From assembly GCF_000766145.1 (NCBI RefSeq), contig NZ_JNFB01000013.1, positions 1 to 64,000 of the forward strand: 64,000 bases of DNA, read 5' to 3'. This stretch comes from Paenilisteria newyorkensis. Lineage in GTDB: Bacteria > Bacillota > Bacilli > Lactobacillales > Listeriaceae. The notes under the pieces were generated by a model. The model ran no database searches. It had not been told where the DNA came from and saw only the letters and a list, made by a program, of their open reading frames with translations. Position numbers and translations under genes: made by a program. Shown here piece after piece: positions 32,440-39,567 of this stretch; positions within the stretch are counted from its first letter, which is position 1, and each line of letters begins with the position of its first letter.

Positions 32440-33015
32440 TCACCTCACTCGCTTTCTGAAATAGAGAAATTTCTTTACTACCTGTTCTTTTTTTCCTTCT
32501 TTCAAATAATGTAATGGGAAACCCGTAGCCTGAATCCTATTTTCTATATCTAGCCTAGTTTTGGTCGATTCTATATCCCCCTTGTTTTCCTTTACAAGCT
32601 TAAAATATTGTCGCACTTGCCAGCTGAAGAAATCGTCATATCTGGCGTCTTCATCGACGATATCACCTTTCTGGTCAATGGCTTCTTCCGTCAAATAATA
32701 GTAGCCTACATCCCTGCCATTTACGGTCTCACGATAAGCCATGCCTGTTTCTAAGATACCGTTTTCTTGCAAAAATGCGATTGCTTTTGTTTTTTTCAAA
32801 TCAAGACCAGCAATCAAATTTAATAAGTGACGTACACGGATTTTCCGATTTTCATCTTCTGATAAACCATCTTGGTCTAAATACTTCCTGTAGGCATCCG
32901 TTTCTATCGTGCACGTCTCTAGCCGTTCCAATGCGCCACTTACGATGTCAATCCTTAATGCCTCATTTTTATGTCTACTAAAACAAATATGAGCCTCTTT
33001 ATTTTTATACTTCAT
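32440..33015 (-). CDS. Hypothetical protein, first gene of an operon, paralogue of 31289
   Basis: A 191-residue protein related to the 31289-31945 product along its first two thirds; the C-terminal segments differ. The ATG at 33015 was chosen for TGGAGCG 9-10 nt before it; an in-frame ATG six codons upstream lacks a site. The 20-bp palindrome at 33074 lies between its -10 and start of transcription control region, so the divergent helix-turn-helix protein probably controls it. Confidence 0.7.
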   Translation of the reverse strand: MKYKNKEAHICFSRHKNEALRIDIVSGALERLETCTIETDAYRKYLDQDGLSEDENRKIRVRHLLNLIAGLDLKKTKAIAFLQENGILETGMAYRETVNGRDVGYYYLTEEAIDQKGDIVDEDARYDDFFSWQVRQYFKLVKENKGDIESTKTRLDIENRIQATGFPLHYLKEGKKEQVVKKFLYFRKRVR

Positions 33016-33073
33016 TTTTAACGCTCCATTCATGTGTTTTTGTTGCTACTACTTAACTTATACTCTTATTATA

Positions 33074-33150
33074 GCATATCACTAGTGATATGCATATGTA
33101 TATTAGGTTACCAGTTCTTTACGATCCCGTTACATATCACTAGTGAGATG
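33074..33150. promoter_or_regulatory. Paired CATATCACTAGTGATATG operators between divergent genes
   Basis: A 20-bp perfect palindrome GCATATCACTAGTGATATGC (33074-33093) abuts the minus-strand TATAAT (33073-33068) of the 32440 operon. A second copy with one mismatch, CATATCACTAGTGAGATG (33133-33150), lies nearer the plus-strand gene at 33199. A shared regulator for both directions is likely. Confidence 0.7.
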
Positions 33151-33198
33151 CATTTTTTTATTAATCTATGGTATATTTAATGCAAGGTGGTGTAAATA

Positions 33199-33462
33199 AT
33201 GGACAAAGAAGCATTTATTAAATTTGCGAATGAAAATTTGCTAACAACAACTGCGGCTAGAAAAATAACCGACCAATCAACTAGAGCTTTCCAACAATCG
33301 CTTAGGAACGGTCTTATTGCACCTGCGCTTGAGTTTAGAGACTCCGAGAAGCACGTAGTCCGATTGTATTTTCGTGACGATGTAGAAGCGTATAAAGCTC
33401 AAATGAGCGATTCACAGGCAGCACAAAAAAATAGAAAAGCATCTGCTAATGATCAGCAATAG
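33199..33462 (+). CDS. Small helix-turn-helix regulator
   Basis: An 87-residue protein. Residues about 10-40 (ENLLTTTAARKITDQSTRAF then QSLRNGLI) form a winged-helix-like motif and the end is charged and flexible. It is divergent from the 32440 operon, with two matching palindromes in between, so it probably represses itself and that operon. AAGGTGG precedes the ATG, and a terminator overlaps its last codons. Confidence 0.7.
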   Translation: MDKEAFIKFANENLLTTTAARKITDQSTRAFQQSLRNGLIAPALEFRDSEKHVVRLYFRDDVEAYKAQMSDSQAAQKNRKASANDQQ

Positions 33463-33483
33463 ATCATAAACAGATGCTTTTTT
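33435..33483 (+). terminator. Terminator of the 33199 gene
   Basis: AAAAGCATCTG and CAGATGCTTTTTT arms with an inner ATGATC/GATCAT stem. The left arm lies inside the coding region. Confidence 0.8.
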
Positions 33484-33499
33484 GTTTCTTCCAGCCGAT

Positions 33500-33600
33500 A
33501 TCGCCAAACAAAAACCGCGTTTGGCAATACCTGCTTCCACAAACAATCCCCTCCACTCCAACCGCCACCGCCGTTTCGGGGAAGACTTGCTACGCAAGTC
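33500..33600. repeat. Conserved hairpin element, copy A
   Basis: ATCGCCAAA (33500-33508) and TTTGGCAAT (33520-33528) with an 11-base gap are followed by the conserved block CACTCCAACCGCCACCGCCG (33554-33573) held in a stem TCCCC/GGGGA. A small GACTTGC-TAC-GCAAGTC hairpin (33584-33600) ends it. Copy B at 34581 has the same arms, the same 11-base gap and nearly the same loop, but a different stem. Both copies directly follow plus-strand terminators. Confidence 0.75.
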
Positions 33601-33607
33601 TCGTATT

Positions 33608-33805
33608 CCTGATTAACTGGTTTTTTTACTTATTTATCTTTTCCTACCGGATTATAGCTCCACCTAGCACAAGAAACAAGGGGCGTAGAACTTTTTCATA
33701 CCGCTACGCTGAAAAACTTCTACTACAGCATTCCCTTGTTTCTCGCACTAGGTGGAGCTATGAACTAATCCAGGAAAAGAAAAATAAAAAAACCAATTAA
33801 ACAGG
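33608..33805. repeat. Large imperfect inverted repeat (198-bp hairpin) before the 33827 gene
   Basis: The left arm 33608-33682 pairs with 33733-33805 (outer CCTGATTAACTGGTTTTTTT with its inverse; inner GCTCCACCTAG, ACAAGAAACAAGGG), and the centre folds again (GTAGAACTTTTTCA with TGAAAAACTTCTAC). It ends 22 bp before the ATG of the acidic protein gene. It could be a single-strand promoter or origin that folds during conjugation, a leader structure or a miniature transposable element. No target duplication was noticed. Confidence 0.8.
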
Positions 33806-33826
33806 AAAAGAAAGGTTGATACAATT

Positions 33827-34549
33827 ATGGCAAATTTATCTGATGCACACGGAACTCTTTTTATCCCAGCTACTTTGGTAGCAAAACACCCAAAAGAGCT
33901 TATACAGCTCATTCAATTAATGGAGAAAGAACTAAGTAACGCTTTCTATAACACGACGCTATCGCAGGATTACGCAGTACTTTGCAACCAAATTAACTAT
34001 AGCACTGTACCCAAAGACCTTAAGCTTGATTTTTACGGGACAGGTAGGTGGGCTTTTGATTCCAATGTTCGTACTTTTTTCGAATGGCTATTCCCTGAAA
34101 ATACACAGGAAATAGACTTTGATTGGCTAAGAACTCTTTTTCAAGATGATGATGCCTTTATCGAATTTTCTTTTGTCGATTATGAACCTGGGTGCGATTT
34201 ATTGTATGATGCTTACCTCCAAATTCGTCCCCGTATTCAAAATAACACGATATCTACGGACATCATACAAGAAAGTTGGGAAAACCTTCCCATCACGGCG
34301 TCAAATCTTATGAAACATCATTTCTATGAGCAGGCGTATGATGAGCAAAACGCACATGAGTTACTTGAAAACACCGACTTCATGCGTGAACTTGGTGCAC
34401 TGATGCCACAAAATGCTATTACAGCTTCTTTTTTAACAGATGCATGGAAAAAATGCGTCAGCTACACGTATGGCGACGAAATGATATTTGACGAAATACT
34501 GTCAGATATCGCAGATTATTACCACGCTCAACATTCAGTAAAAGCCTAG
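33827..34549 (+). CDS. Acidic protein of unknown function
   Basis: A 240-residue cytoplasmic protein rich in D and E and poor in K and R. It contains LDFYGTGRWAFDSNVRTFF and a DWLRTLFQDDDAFIEFSF segment. It is one of the few plus-strand genes in this half of the window, lies behind a huge hairpin and is bracketed by two copies of a conserved element. The acidity and probable leading-region position would fit a DNA-mimic anti-defence protein, but no ArdA or Ocr similarity was recognised, so this is speculation. AAAGG lies 11 nt before the start. Confidence 0.75.
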   Translation: MANLSDAHGTLFIPATLVAKHPKELIQLIQLMEKELSNAFYNTTLSQDYAVLCNQINYSTVPKDLKLDFYGTGRWAFDSNVRTFFEWLFPENTQEIDFDWLRTLFQDDDAFIEFSFVDYEPGCDLLYDAYLQIRPRIQNNTISTDIIQESWENLPITASNLMKHHFYEQAYDEQNAHELLENTDFMRELGALMPQNAITASFLTDAWKKCVSYTYGDEMIFDEILSDIADYYHAQHSVKA

Positions 34550-34570
34550 ACTTCGTGTCTGGGCTTTTTT
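34541..34570 (+). terminator. Terminator of the 33827 gene
   Basis: AAAGCCTAGAC, loop TTCGT, GTCTGGGCTTTTTT. The left arm overlaps the end of the coding region. Confidence 0.85.
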
Positions 34571-34580
34571 CTCGTGTGAC

Positions 34581-34681
34581 ATCGCCAAAGATAAACCCTT
34601 TTTGGCAATGCCCCACTCCAAAAAACAGAATCGACCTTTCCTGCACTCCAGCCGCCACCACCGTTCCGGAAAGGCCGATTC
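34581..34681. repeat. Conserved hairpin element, copy B
   Basis: ATCGCCAAA (34581-34589), 11 bases, TTTGGCAAT (34601-34609), then a strong hairpin GAATCGaCCTTTCC (34628-34641) with GGAAAGGcCGATTC (34668-34681) whose loop holds CACTCCAGCCGCCACCACCG (34644-34663). Loop sequence is conserved with copy A while the stem is different but paired, which argues for a functional fold. Confidence 0.75.
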
Positions 34682-34708
34682 TTAAACCATTTATCACAAA
34701 CAAACCTG

Positions 34709-35706
34709 TTATGACCTTACAATTCTCATGTTTACTCTGTCCAAACGATACCCATCTAACCAATACGGATCCACCGCAAAATTCATTCCTATAATCGCGC
34801 GTTCTGCCTCCTGATTCAGTCCAGAACGGCTCTGTATCGCTTCTCTTTTTATACCTAGGTGTTCTTGTGCAAATTGGTTCATTTCTTTCGCTACAGTGAA
34901 CACATGCGCCACACCGCCACAATCTACTAGGTACTCTCTAAGAAAAAGAATTTCGTCTGGATGAAACATTTTTTCATAAGGGGATAGCTTCTTGTTTTCA
35001 CGCTCTTCCCGCGCAATTTGTGCTTCTATCTGTTTTATTTTAAGCGTTACATCGTCCGCAGCCGGTCTGCGATTGATTGCCGTCCTTTCTATCAGCTGTT
35101 CTTGCGCTCGTAGCTCCTTTTCTTTTTCCATTTCGTATTCTATGTTCAGAACCGTCTTTTCTAAATAATAGAGCTGCTGCTGCGTAAAATTAGATCCTGA
35201 TTCGTCCTCCAACATAAAGCGCAACGAACCTGGGATAATATCAATCGCTTGCTCCTTCAAAGCCCTAACTTTATGAACAATTTCCTCTGGACTACGCGTC
35301 CTGACTGCATCATTGTCTTCCTCTTGTGATCCACGATTTATTTCTGCGTTCCAATTATCCATCGCTTGGTGGATCATTTTTTCAGCAGCATCCATTCTGG
35401 CCACATCATCAAAATAATGTCGTTGTCTTGCCAGCGTCATTCCAATGAGCTTCTTGACGCACTCACGGCCAGTTTTAAAAATTTCCTCTGATTCTCTACA
35501 TTCTGCATAATCATCCGATAGCGCACGATTCTCCCACATAAATCGCACTCCATTTGAAGTGCTTCATAATCGGCGCCAAAATCTTCTTCCTCCAGCAACC
35601 GCCATTGCTTATCCTTTGCTGGAATGGCAAACTTTGCATTGAGCGCCTGGCGTTTTACTTGGATTTTTTCGACTATATATGCTTGCTGTTGATTAGCTGT
35701 CAACAT
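34709..35706 (-). pseudogene. Helical protein of unknown function, split by a frameshift
   Basis: The first part starts at an ATG at 35706 (GGAGGTAA upstream) and reads LTANQQQAYIVEKIQVKRQA on to a stop at 35437. The second part is open in another frame from 35548 to 34709. The two overlap by 112 bp, and the second has no ribosome site of its own (only an internal GTG). A single base change in the overlap, for example in the run TTTTAAAAATTT near 35473-35484, would give one protein of about 330 residues. It is mostly helical and charged, ending in a small compact domain. No family was recognised. Confidence 0.65.
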
Positions 35707-35730
35707 AAGAGTTACCTCCATTACTAGTCA

Positions 35731-35755
35731 AAAACACCCCAATTTATTTGGGGTG
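35731..35755 (-). terminator. Terminator of the 35763 gene
   Basis: CACCCCAA and TTGGGGTG arms around a 5-base loop, with five T on the minus strand. Confidence 0.85.
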
Positions 35756-35762
35756 CCTCCAT

Positions 35763-36212
35763 CTATTGATGTTCGACATCAATATCTACTGATATTCCTA
35801 ATGTCTTTTCTAACATTTCATTAATTGCCTCATTTGTAATTTCATCTGGCGTCAAATGATTCTTAAATATGAATGTTTCCGATAGATCGCGCAAATCTAA
35901 CGGTTTTCCTGTTTCATCGTAAAAATCAATTTCTGAAATCTCATAAACCCCATAACAATCTTTTACTTCATCCACATATACCCTAGTATGTTTTATTTCG
36001 TTCAATTTCATAAATGAATCATAAAACTTAGTGAGCCTAGCACCAGAAAGTAATGTCATATTCGCAATATCAGCCGTTTTATTTTTGTATGATGCAATTG
36101 TTGTTGGTGTAATTTCTGATTTTTTCCCAATGAAATAATTAGAGAAACACTTACAATCTAATACTGATTTTATCTTGGAAATATCGATTTCATTAACAAT
36201 TTTTTCACTCAT
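35763..36212 (-). CDS. Putative repressor-like protein
   Basis: A 149-residue protein whose residues about 15-60 (CFSNYFIGKKSEITPTTIAS then LLSGARLTKFYDS) look like a phage-type helix-turn-helix regulator. The C-terminal part is acidic. The ATG at 36212 was chosen for GGAATGGGG upstream; an in-frame ATG eight codons earlier has no site. It is single, ended by a clear terminator, and no specific target was seen. Confidence 0.6.
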   Translation of the reverse strand: MSEKIVNEIDISKIKSVLDCKCFSNYFIGKKSEITPTTIASYKNKTADIANMTLLSGARLTKFYDSFMKLNEIKHTRVYVDEVKDCYGVYEISEIDFYDETGKPLDLRDLSETFIFKNHLTPDEITNEAINEMLEKTLGISVDIDVEHQ

Positions 36213-36324
36213 TTTTTTAACCCCATTCCTTTTCATAGGGCAATCATAGCACAGATAACTTTATTAATCAACTTATTTTTACTAACAAACTTATCTTTTC
36301 TAGGAAATTAATATCGGCAACTCT

Positions 36325-36353
36325 TTATACGTATCTATTTTTTATGCTATACT
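36325..36353 (+). promoter_or_regulatory. Candidate promoter of the type I toxin
   Basis: TTATAC (36325-36330), 17 bp, TATACT (36348-36353). It gives a leader of about 95 nt holding a 12-codon reading frame (MPMLFLVSPRKD) whose stop lies at the toxin ribosome site. Confidence 0.5.
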
Positions 36354-36452
36354 AGACCTTGCAAGCTTGTTTATGATGTGGTGGCAGCCTTCTTTTGAAA
36401 GAAAGCAGGTGATGCCTATGTTATTCTTGGTTTCTCCTAGAAAGGATTAAGC

Positions 36453-36539
36453 ATGACTGTTTTTGAAGCGCTCACGCTAATGATTGCATTCGCAGCATTA
36501 GTTGTCGGCATTTTGAACAGTAAAAATGACAAAAAATAA
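36453..36539 (+). CDS. Holin-like type I toxin (TxpA-like, Hol_Tox family)
   Basis: A 28-residue peptide, MTVFEALTLMIAFAALVVGI followed by LNSKNDKK. It has the M-x-x-F-E-A-L-x-L-M-I-x-F start, a single membrane helix and the basic end of the putative holin-like toxin family (PF16935), related to TxpA/BsrG peptides of Bacillus. AAAGGA precedes the ATG. A hairpin at its 3' end and an opposing candidate RNA give the layout of a type I toxin-antitoxin, where antisense RNA overlaps the toxin mRNA tail. Such peptides damage the membrane when the antitoxin RNA is lost, stabilising the plasmid. Confidence 0.82.
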   Translation: MTVFEALTLMIAFAALVVGILNSKNDKK

Positions 36540-36580
36540 AAACCACTCTAAGCTCGGCAGCTAAGTGGTTTCTATAACCC
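36529..36580 (-). ncRNA. Candidate antisense RNA antitoxin of the holin-like toxin
   Basis: On the minus strand a hairpin (AACCACT at 36570-36564 with AGTGGTT at 36547-36541) is followed by a T-rich run reaching into the toxin stop codon. A possible -10 TATTAT lies at 36587-36582, but no good -35 is seen, so the 5' end is uncertain. The RNA would be complementary to the 3' end of the toxin mRNA, as RatA is to txpA. A further plus-strand hairpin (GGAGCCATG/CATGGCTTCC, 36621-36645) may end the toxin transcript. Confidence 0.5.
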
Positions 36581-36694
36581 TATAATACGGCTGTCACCAT
36601 CTTAAATGGTGTTTGCACTGGGAGCCATGTTAGCGCATGGCTTCCTTTTCACGTTTATTATACCAAATATAACACCAAATGACAAACGTTTCTC

Positions 36695-37225
36695 TTAGAA
36701 TGGCAAGTCATCATCCTTAATATCAATCGGTCTTCCATCTGCGGCAAATGGATCTGCATTGGCTGGGTAACTACGCGAATACATTGGATCCTGATTGGTT
36801 CCTGACGCTTGTTGTTGCACACCGTTATTCCCTTGTGGTTGCCTCTGTGGCGCTTGATTCGCTGCGTTTCCTTGTTGGCCACCCTGATGATGCGACGGGC
36901 CAGCATTTCTCGGTTCTAAAAATTGGACACTCTCGGCCATTATTTCTGTGACATACACGCGCTTGCCGTCTTGCCCTTCATAGTGCCTCGTTTGGACTTT
37001 ACCATCTACACCTGCTAAACTCCCTTTTTTCAAGAAATTAGCGACGTTCTCGGCAGGTTTACGCCAAACCACGCAATTAATAAAGTCAGCTTCTCTTTCC
37101 CCTGCTTGATTGGTAAAATTGCGATTCACGGCTAACGTAAAAGTGGCAACCGCAACGCCAGCTGGTGTATACCGCAGCTCTGGATCTTTCGTTAAACGGC
37201 CAACCAGTACGACTCGATTCATCAT
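36695..37225 (-). CDS. ssb: Single-stranded DNA-binding protein
   Basis: This 176-residue protein has an OB-fold of the SsbA family ([20 protein letters not shown] start, [20 protein letters not shown]), a Q- and N-rich linker (about 112-160) and the conserved acidic tip DDDLPF that recruits repair and replication proteins. Plasmid SSBs coat the strand entering the recipient. Its ATG overlaps the stop of the membrane protein gene upstream (ATGA). Confidence 0.96.
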   Translation of the reverse strand: MMNRVVLVGRLTKDPELRYTPAGVAVATFTLAVNRNFTNQAGEREADFINCVVWRKPAENVANFLKKGSLAGVDGKVQTRHYEGQDGKRVYVTEIMAESVQFLEPRNAGPSHHQGGQQGNAANQAPQRQPQGNNGVQQQASGTNQDPMYSRSYPANADPFAADGRPIDIKDDDLPF

Positions 37226-37548
37226 ACCGTGTCCACACCCTTCGCCTTATACTTCTCCAGCATATATTTGACGCCAAGATAAAGCGCGTAGCCAGCCAAA
37301 AATACCAAGACAAAGCCAAACAGCAACAATACTAATGGGTACACAATAAACGCCAGGAAGTTAATCGACATGTACAGCCAGACTGCCCCCGATACAATCA
37401 TCATCAGCAACACAACAAACAAGGCCACCCAAAACAAATTCCAGCCATCTGCCGGAAACGCATGGACATACACGTAACTAACGGTTCCCGTGATCAACTT
37501 CAATCCAAATGTAAAAATAAGAAACAGTATTTCTCCTATAATACTCAT
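37222..37548 (-). CDS. Small polytopic membrane protein
   Basis: A 108-residue protein with three hydrophobic segments (about 4-25, 36-60, 65-95) and a basic C-terminus. It lies between the thermonuclease and ssb genes with a 4-bp overlap to ssb, so it belongs to the transfer operon. No family was recognised. Confidence 0.7.
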   Translation of the reverse strand: MSIIGEILFLIFTFGLKLITGTVSYVYVHAFPADGWNLFWVALFVVLLMMIVSGAVWLYMSINFLAFIVYPLVLLLFGFVLVFLAGYALYLGVKYMLEKYKAKGVDTV

Positions 37549-37567
37549 CTTTCATCCCTCATTTCGT

Positions 37568-38209
37568 TTATTCTTGAAACCCGCGACTTGTGACATAGCC
37601 ATCTTTCGACCAGATATTGCGCTTTTCTTTTTGCGCAAAAGCTTGCGCTGCATTTAATTCTACTAAATAACGGGTATTTGGCTTATACACATAAGCCACA
37701 CGGGCAAATCCTTCTCTTACCATCGTTTCATTGACTTGCTTCCCATCCGCATAGACATAAGCTAATGTCCGACCATATTTATCAGTAGCGCCCCCTGCAT
37801 CATATTCTAGCTGAAGCTTTTTCCCTTGTACTAATTCCTTCATACGATTAGATGCTTCTTTGGCATATGGTTGTACTGGTGTGTTAGGCTTGACGCTTTC
37901 CGGTGTATCAATAAGCAATAAGCGAACTTTATGGGTTGCTGCGTCTCCAGGAAACGTCACAGATAACGTATCCCCGTCTGTCACTCGATCCAAGGTAACG
38001 GGAACCGTATTGCTTGGCATTGGAATGGACGTGGCAGTTGTTATTTCTGTTGCTGGCTTGCTTTTTGTTGCTGAATCCGAGTCTGCACTCGATACCTCTG
38101 GTGCGTCCATAAACGATAGTAATGGCTGGATCATCTGCTGATAAGAAAGCACAAGGGCTAATAAAACCGCTACGATTATGGACGATACAATTGTCTTCTT
38201 TTTATTCAT
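37568..38209 (-). CDS. Secreted or membrane-anchored thermonuclease (SNase family)
   Basis: A 213-residue protein with an N-terminal membrane/signal segment (about 7-27), a low-complexity S/T/A linker and a staphylococcal-nuclease fold: LDRVTDGDTLSV, RLLLIDTPES, the catalytic-loop GATDKYGRTLAYVY and VREGFARVAYVY. This matches YncB/Nuc-type calcium-dependent nucleases. The start follows GAAGGAG. In a transfer operon it may degrade extracellular or surface DNA. Confidence 0.9.
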   Translation of the reverse strand: MNKKKTIVSSIIVAVLLALVLSYQQMIQPLLSFMDAPEVSSADSDSATKSKPATEITTATSIPMPSNTVPVTLDRVTDGDTLSVTFPGDAATHKVRLLLIDTPESVKPNTPVQPYAKEASNRMKELVQGKKLQLEYDAGGATDKYGRTLAYVYADGKQVNETMVREGFARVAYVYKPNTRYLVELNAAQAFAQKEKRNIWSKDGYVTSRGFQE

Positions 38210-38230
38210 TCGAGTACTCCTTCACGTGTC

Positions 38231-38623
38231 TTATTTCGATAAGCGTTCTTTTAACGCTTGCTGTAATACTTTTGATAAACTTAATCCCGCATGTTCCGCT
38301 TGCACATTCATCCAGGAAGGAATAGATACCATCTTCTTCACAGGCTTACTTCCGTAGGTGTCCAAGACGACTTGTTGCGCTATACTAGCTAAGAACGGCC
38401 TGCTTCCGGAAGGGACGACTAGCGATTCCCATTCACTCGGCGTTGGCAACACCTCATTAGCCATCCAAAGTGTGTATAGATGCTTCGACAGCGCCTCGAT
38501 TGCCGCTGCATACACCACGTCTAAACGTTCTGCTGTCGCTTGAATGTCTGGAAAATCAGGAAATACGATGGTTATTTTTGTTTTTTTCTGTGTTACAAAA
38601 AAGGGGTATAAATAAGTGTCCAT
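38231..38623 (-). CDS. HicB-family antitoxin-like protein without a HicA partner
   Basis: A 130-residue protein with the HicB partial RNase H-like fold (ITIVFPDFPDIQATAERLDV, then AIEALSKHLYTLW) and a C-terminal ribbon-helix-helix (KKMVSIPSWMNVQAEHAGLS). HicB normally neutralises a HicA mRNA nuclease of 60-80 residues, but no HicA-like gene lies beside it. It may act only as a regulator of the transfer operon or as an anti-toxin to a host HicA. AGAGGGGATAA precedes the ATG. Confidence 0.82.
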   Translation of the reverse strand: MDTYLYPFFVTQKKTKITIVFPDFPDIQATAERLDVVYAAAIEALSKHLYTLWMANEVLPTPSEWESLVVPSGSRPFLASIAQQVVLDTYGSKPVKKMVSIPSWMNVQAEHAGLSLSKVLQQALKERLSK

Positions 38624-38656
38624 GGGGTTATCCCCTCTCTACTTTTCTTATACCCT

Positions 38657-38701
38657 ATTATAACACGTATTTATATAAAAGTATATATTTTATATACTTT
38701 T
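38657..38701 (-). promoter_or_regulatory. hicB-like promoter and AAAAGTATATA palindrome
   Basis: Minus-strand TATAAT (38662-38657) follows an AT-rich inverted repeat AAAAGTATATA-TTT-TATATACTTTT (38677-38701) that covers the -35 area. Autoregulation by the HicB ribbon-helix-helix domain would fit. The repeat also lies at the stop codon of the preceding gene. Confidence 0.5.
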
Positions 38702-39554
38702 ATTTTACTGTGATTCTAATTTTTAATCCTTTCATCATCACCAACTTTTCTTTCTCTTCCAGCCATTTAGATGCCACCAATTGCTTATTCCATGTGTACC
38801 GACCTAAGTCGTAGGCTTCATACTGATAGCCCATATCCTTCAGTTGCTCCCGGTGAATACGACCGTTGCGAACCGAGATATAATATACGACATAAAATGA
38901 CAAATCATGAATGGGAACCTCCAGCATATCCTGCTCTTTGAAAAAACGCTTCAGATAATCTTTTTCCATCTGGACCCGATCTCGCTTCACTTCTTTGATC
39001 CATACTTTTTCAAACGTGGAGAACTGATACTTCGCCTTCTTCAGAAAATCTTTTTTCTCCAGTGTAGCGCGACATTTTAGTAGCACCACATCCGGTTGAT
39101 ATGCTCTCGTTTCAAATTCCCATGTTTCCAAAGCGCCGAAATGTTTCTCCAGTCGTTCTAAATCTTTCACATCATGAATGGCCATCACTTTTTCAGGCGT
39201 GAGTAGCTGCATACGAAAAGCTTCCAGCAATAATGCGTGATAAACCGTAAAAAATGCTTTGTCATTGGCCGTCTCGTTTCGCATCACAAAATCAACATGA
39301 TGCGCCGCTGCATTAATGCATGCTAATAAAACAGCCGCTCCTGGTCTTGAAAAATTATACACGCTAATACAACTGACATCCGATGCGTACCCAGCATGCT
39401 TGCTTTTAATTTCTTTGCCGTGGAATTCTAACCAAAAACGTAACATGCGCTCCCTATCCACTTGGGGTTCATACGTCCCATACGTTGCTTGGATAATATC
39501 TTTTAACAGCCGATGGACCAGTCGGCTGGTGACACTTGCTTTACTTCGATACAT
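38700..39554 (-). CDS. Hypothetical transfer-region protein
   Basis: A 284-residue basic cytoplasmic protein with AGAGGAGGGAG before its ATG, 13 bp after the primase-like gene. The sequence is mostly helical with a winged-helix-like N-terminus (VTSRLVHRLLKDIIQATYGT). It resembles replication-relaxation-type accessory proteins only in general character. No family was recognised. Confidence 0.65.
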   Translation of the reverse strand: MYRSKASVTSRLVHRLLKDIIQATYGTYEPQVDRERMLRFWLEFHGKEIKSKHAGYASDVSCISVYNFSRPGAAVLLACINAAAHHVDFVMRNETANDKAFFTVYHALLLEAFRMQLLTPEKVMAIHDVKDLERLEKHFGALETWEFETRAYQPDVVLLKCRATLEKKDFLKKAKYQFSTFEKVWIKEVKRDRVQMEKDYLKRFFKEQDMLEVPIHDLSFYVVYYISVRNGRIHREQLKDMGYQYEAYDLGRYTWNKQLVASKWLEEKEKLVMMKGLKIRITVK

Positions 39555-39567
39555 AAGCTCCCTCCTC

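Noticed and set aside
33412..33597. Minus-strand frame over element A with a GIAKRGFCLAIS-like peptide, matched by GIAKKGLSLAMS in element B
   Set aside because: The two copies match as peptides only because the DNA element is repeated. Stems vary with compensation and no start or ribosome site is shared, so structure is a better explanation than coding.
33608..33805. Insertion sequence or MITE
   Set aside because: The inverted repeat is imperfect throughout, no target-site duplication was noticed and no transposase is near; kept as a hairpin of unknown role.
34458..34922. Minus-strand frame of 154 codons
   Set aside because: It runs across a terminator, hairpin element B and the end of another gene, has no ribosome site and a composition dominated by R and C.
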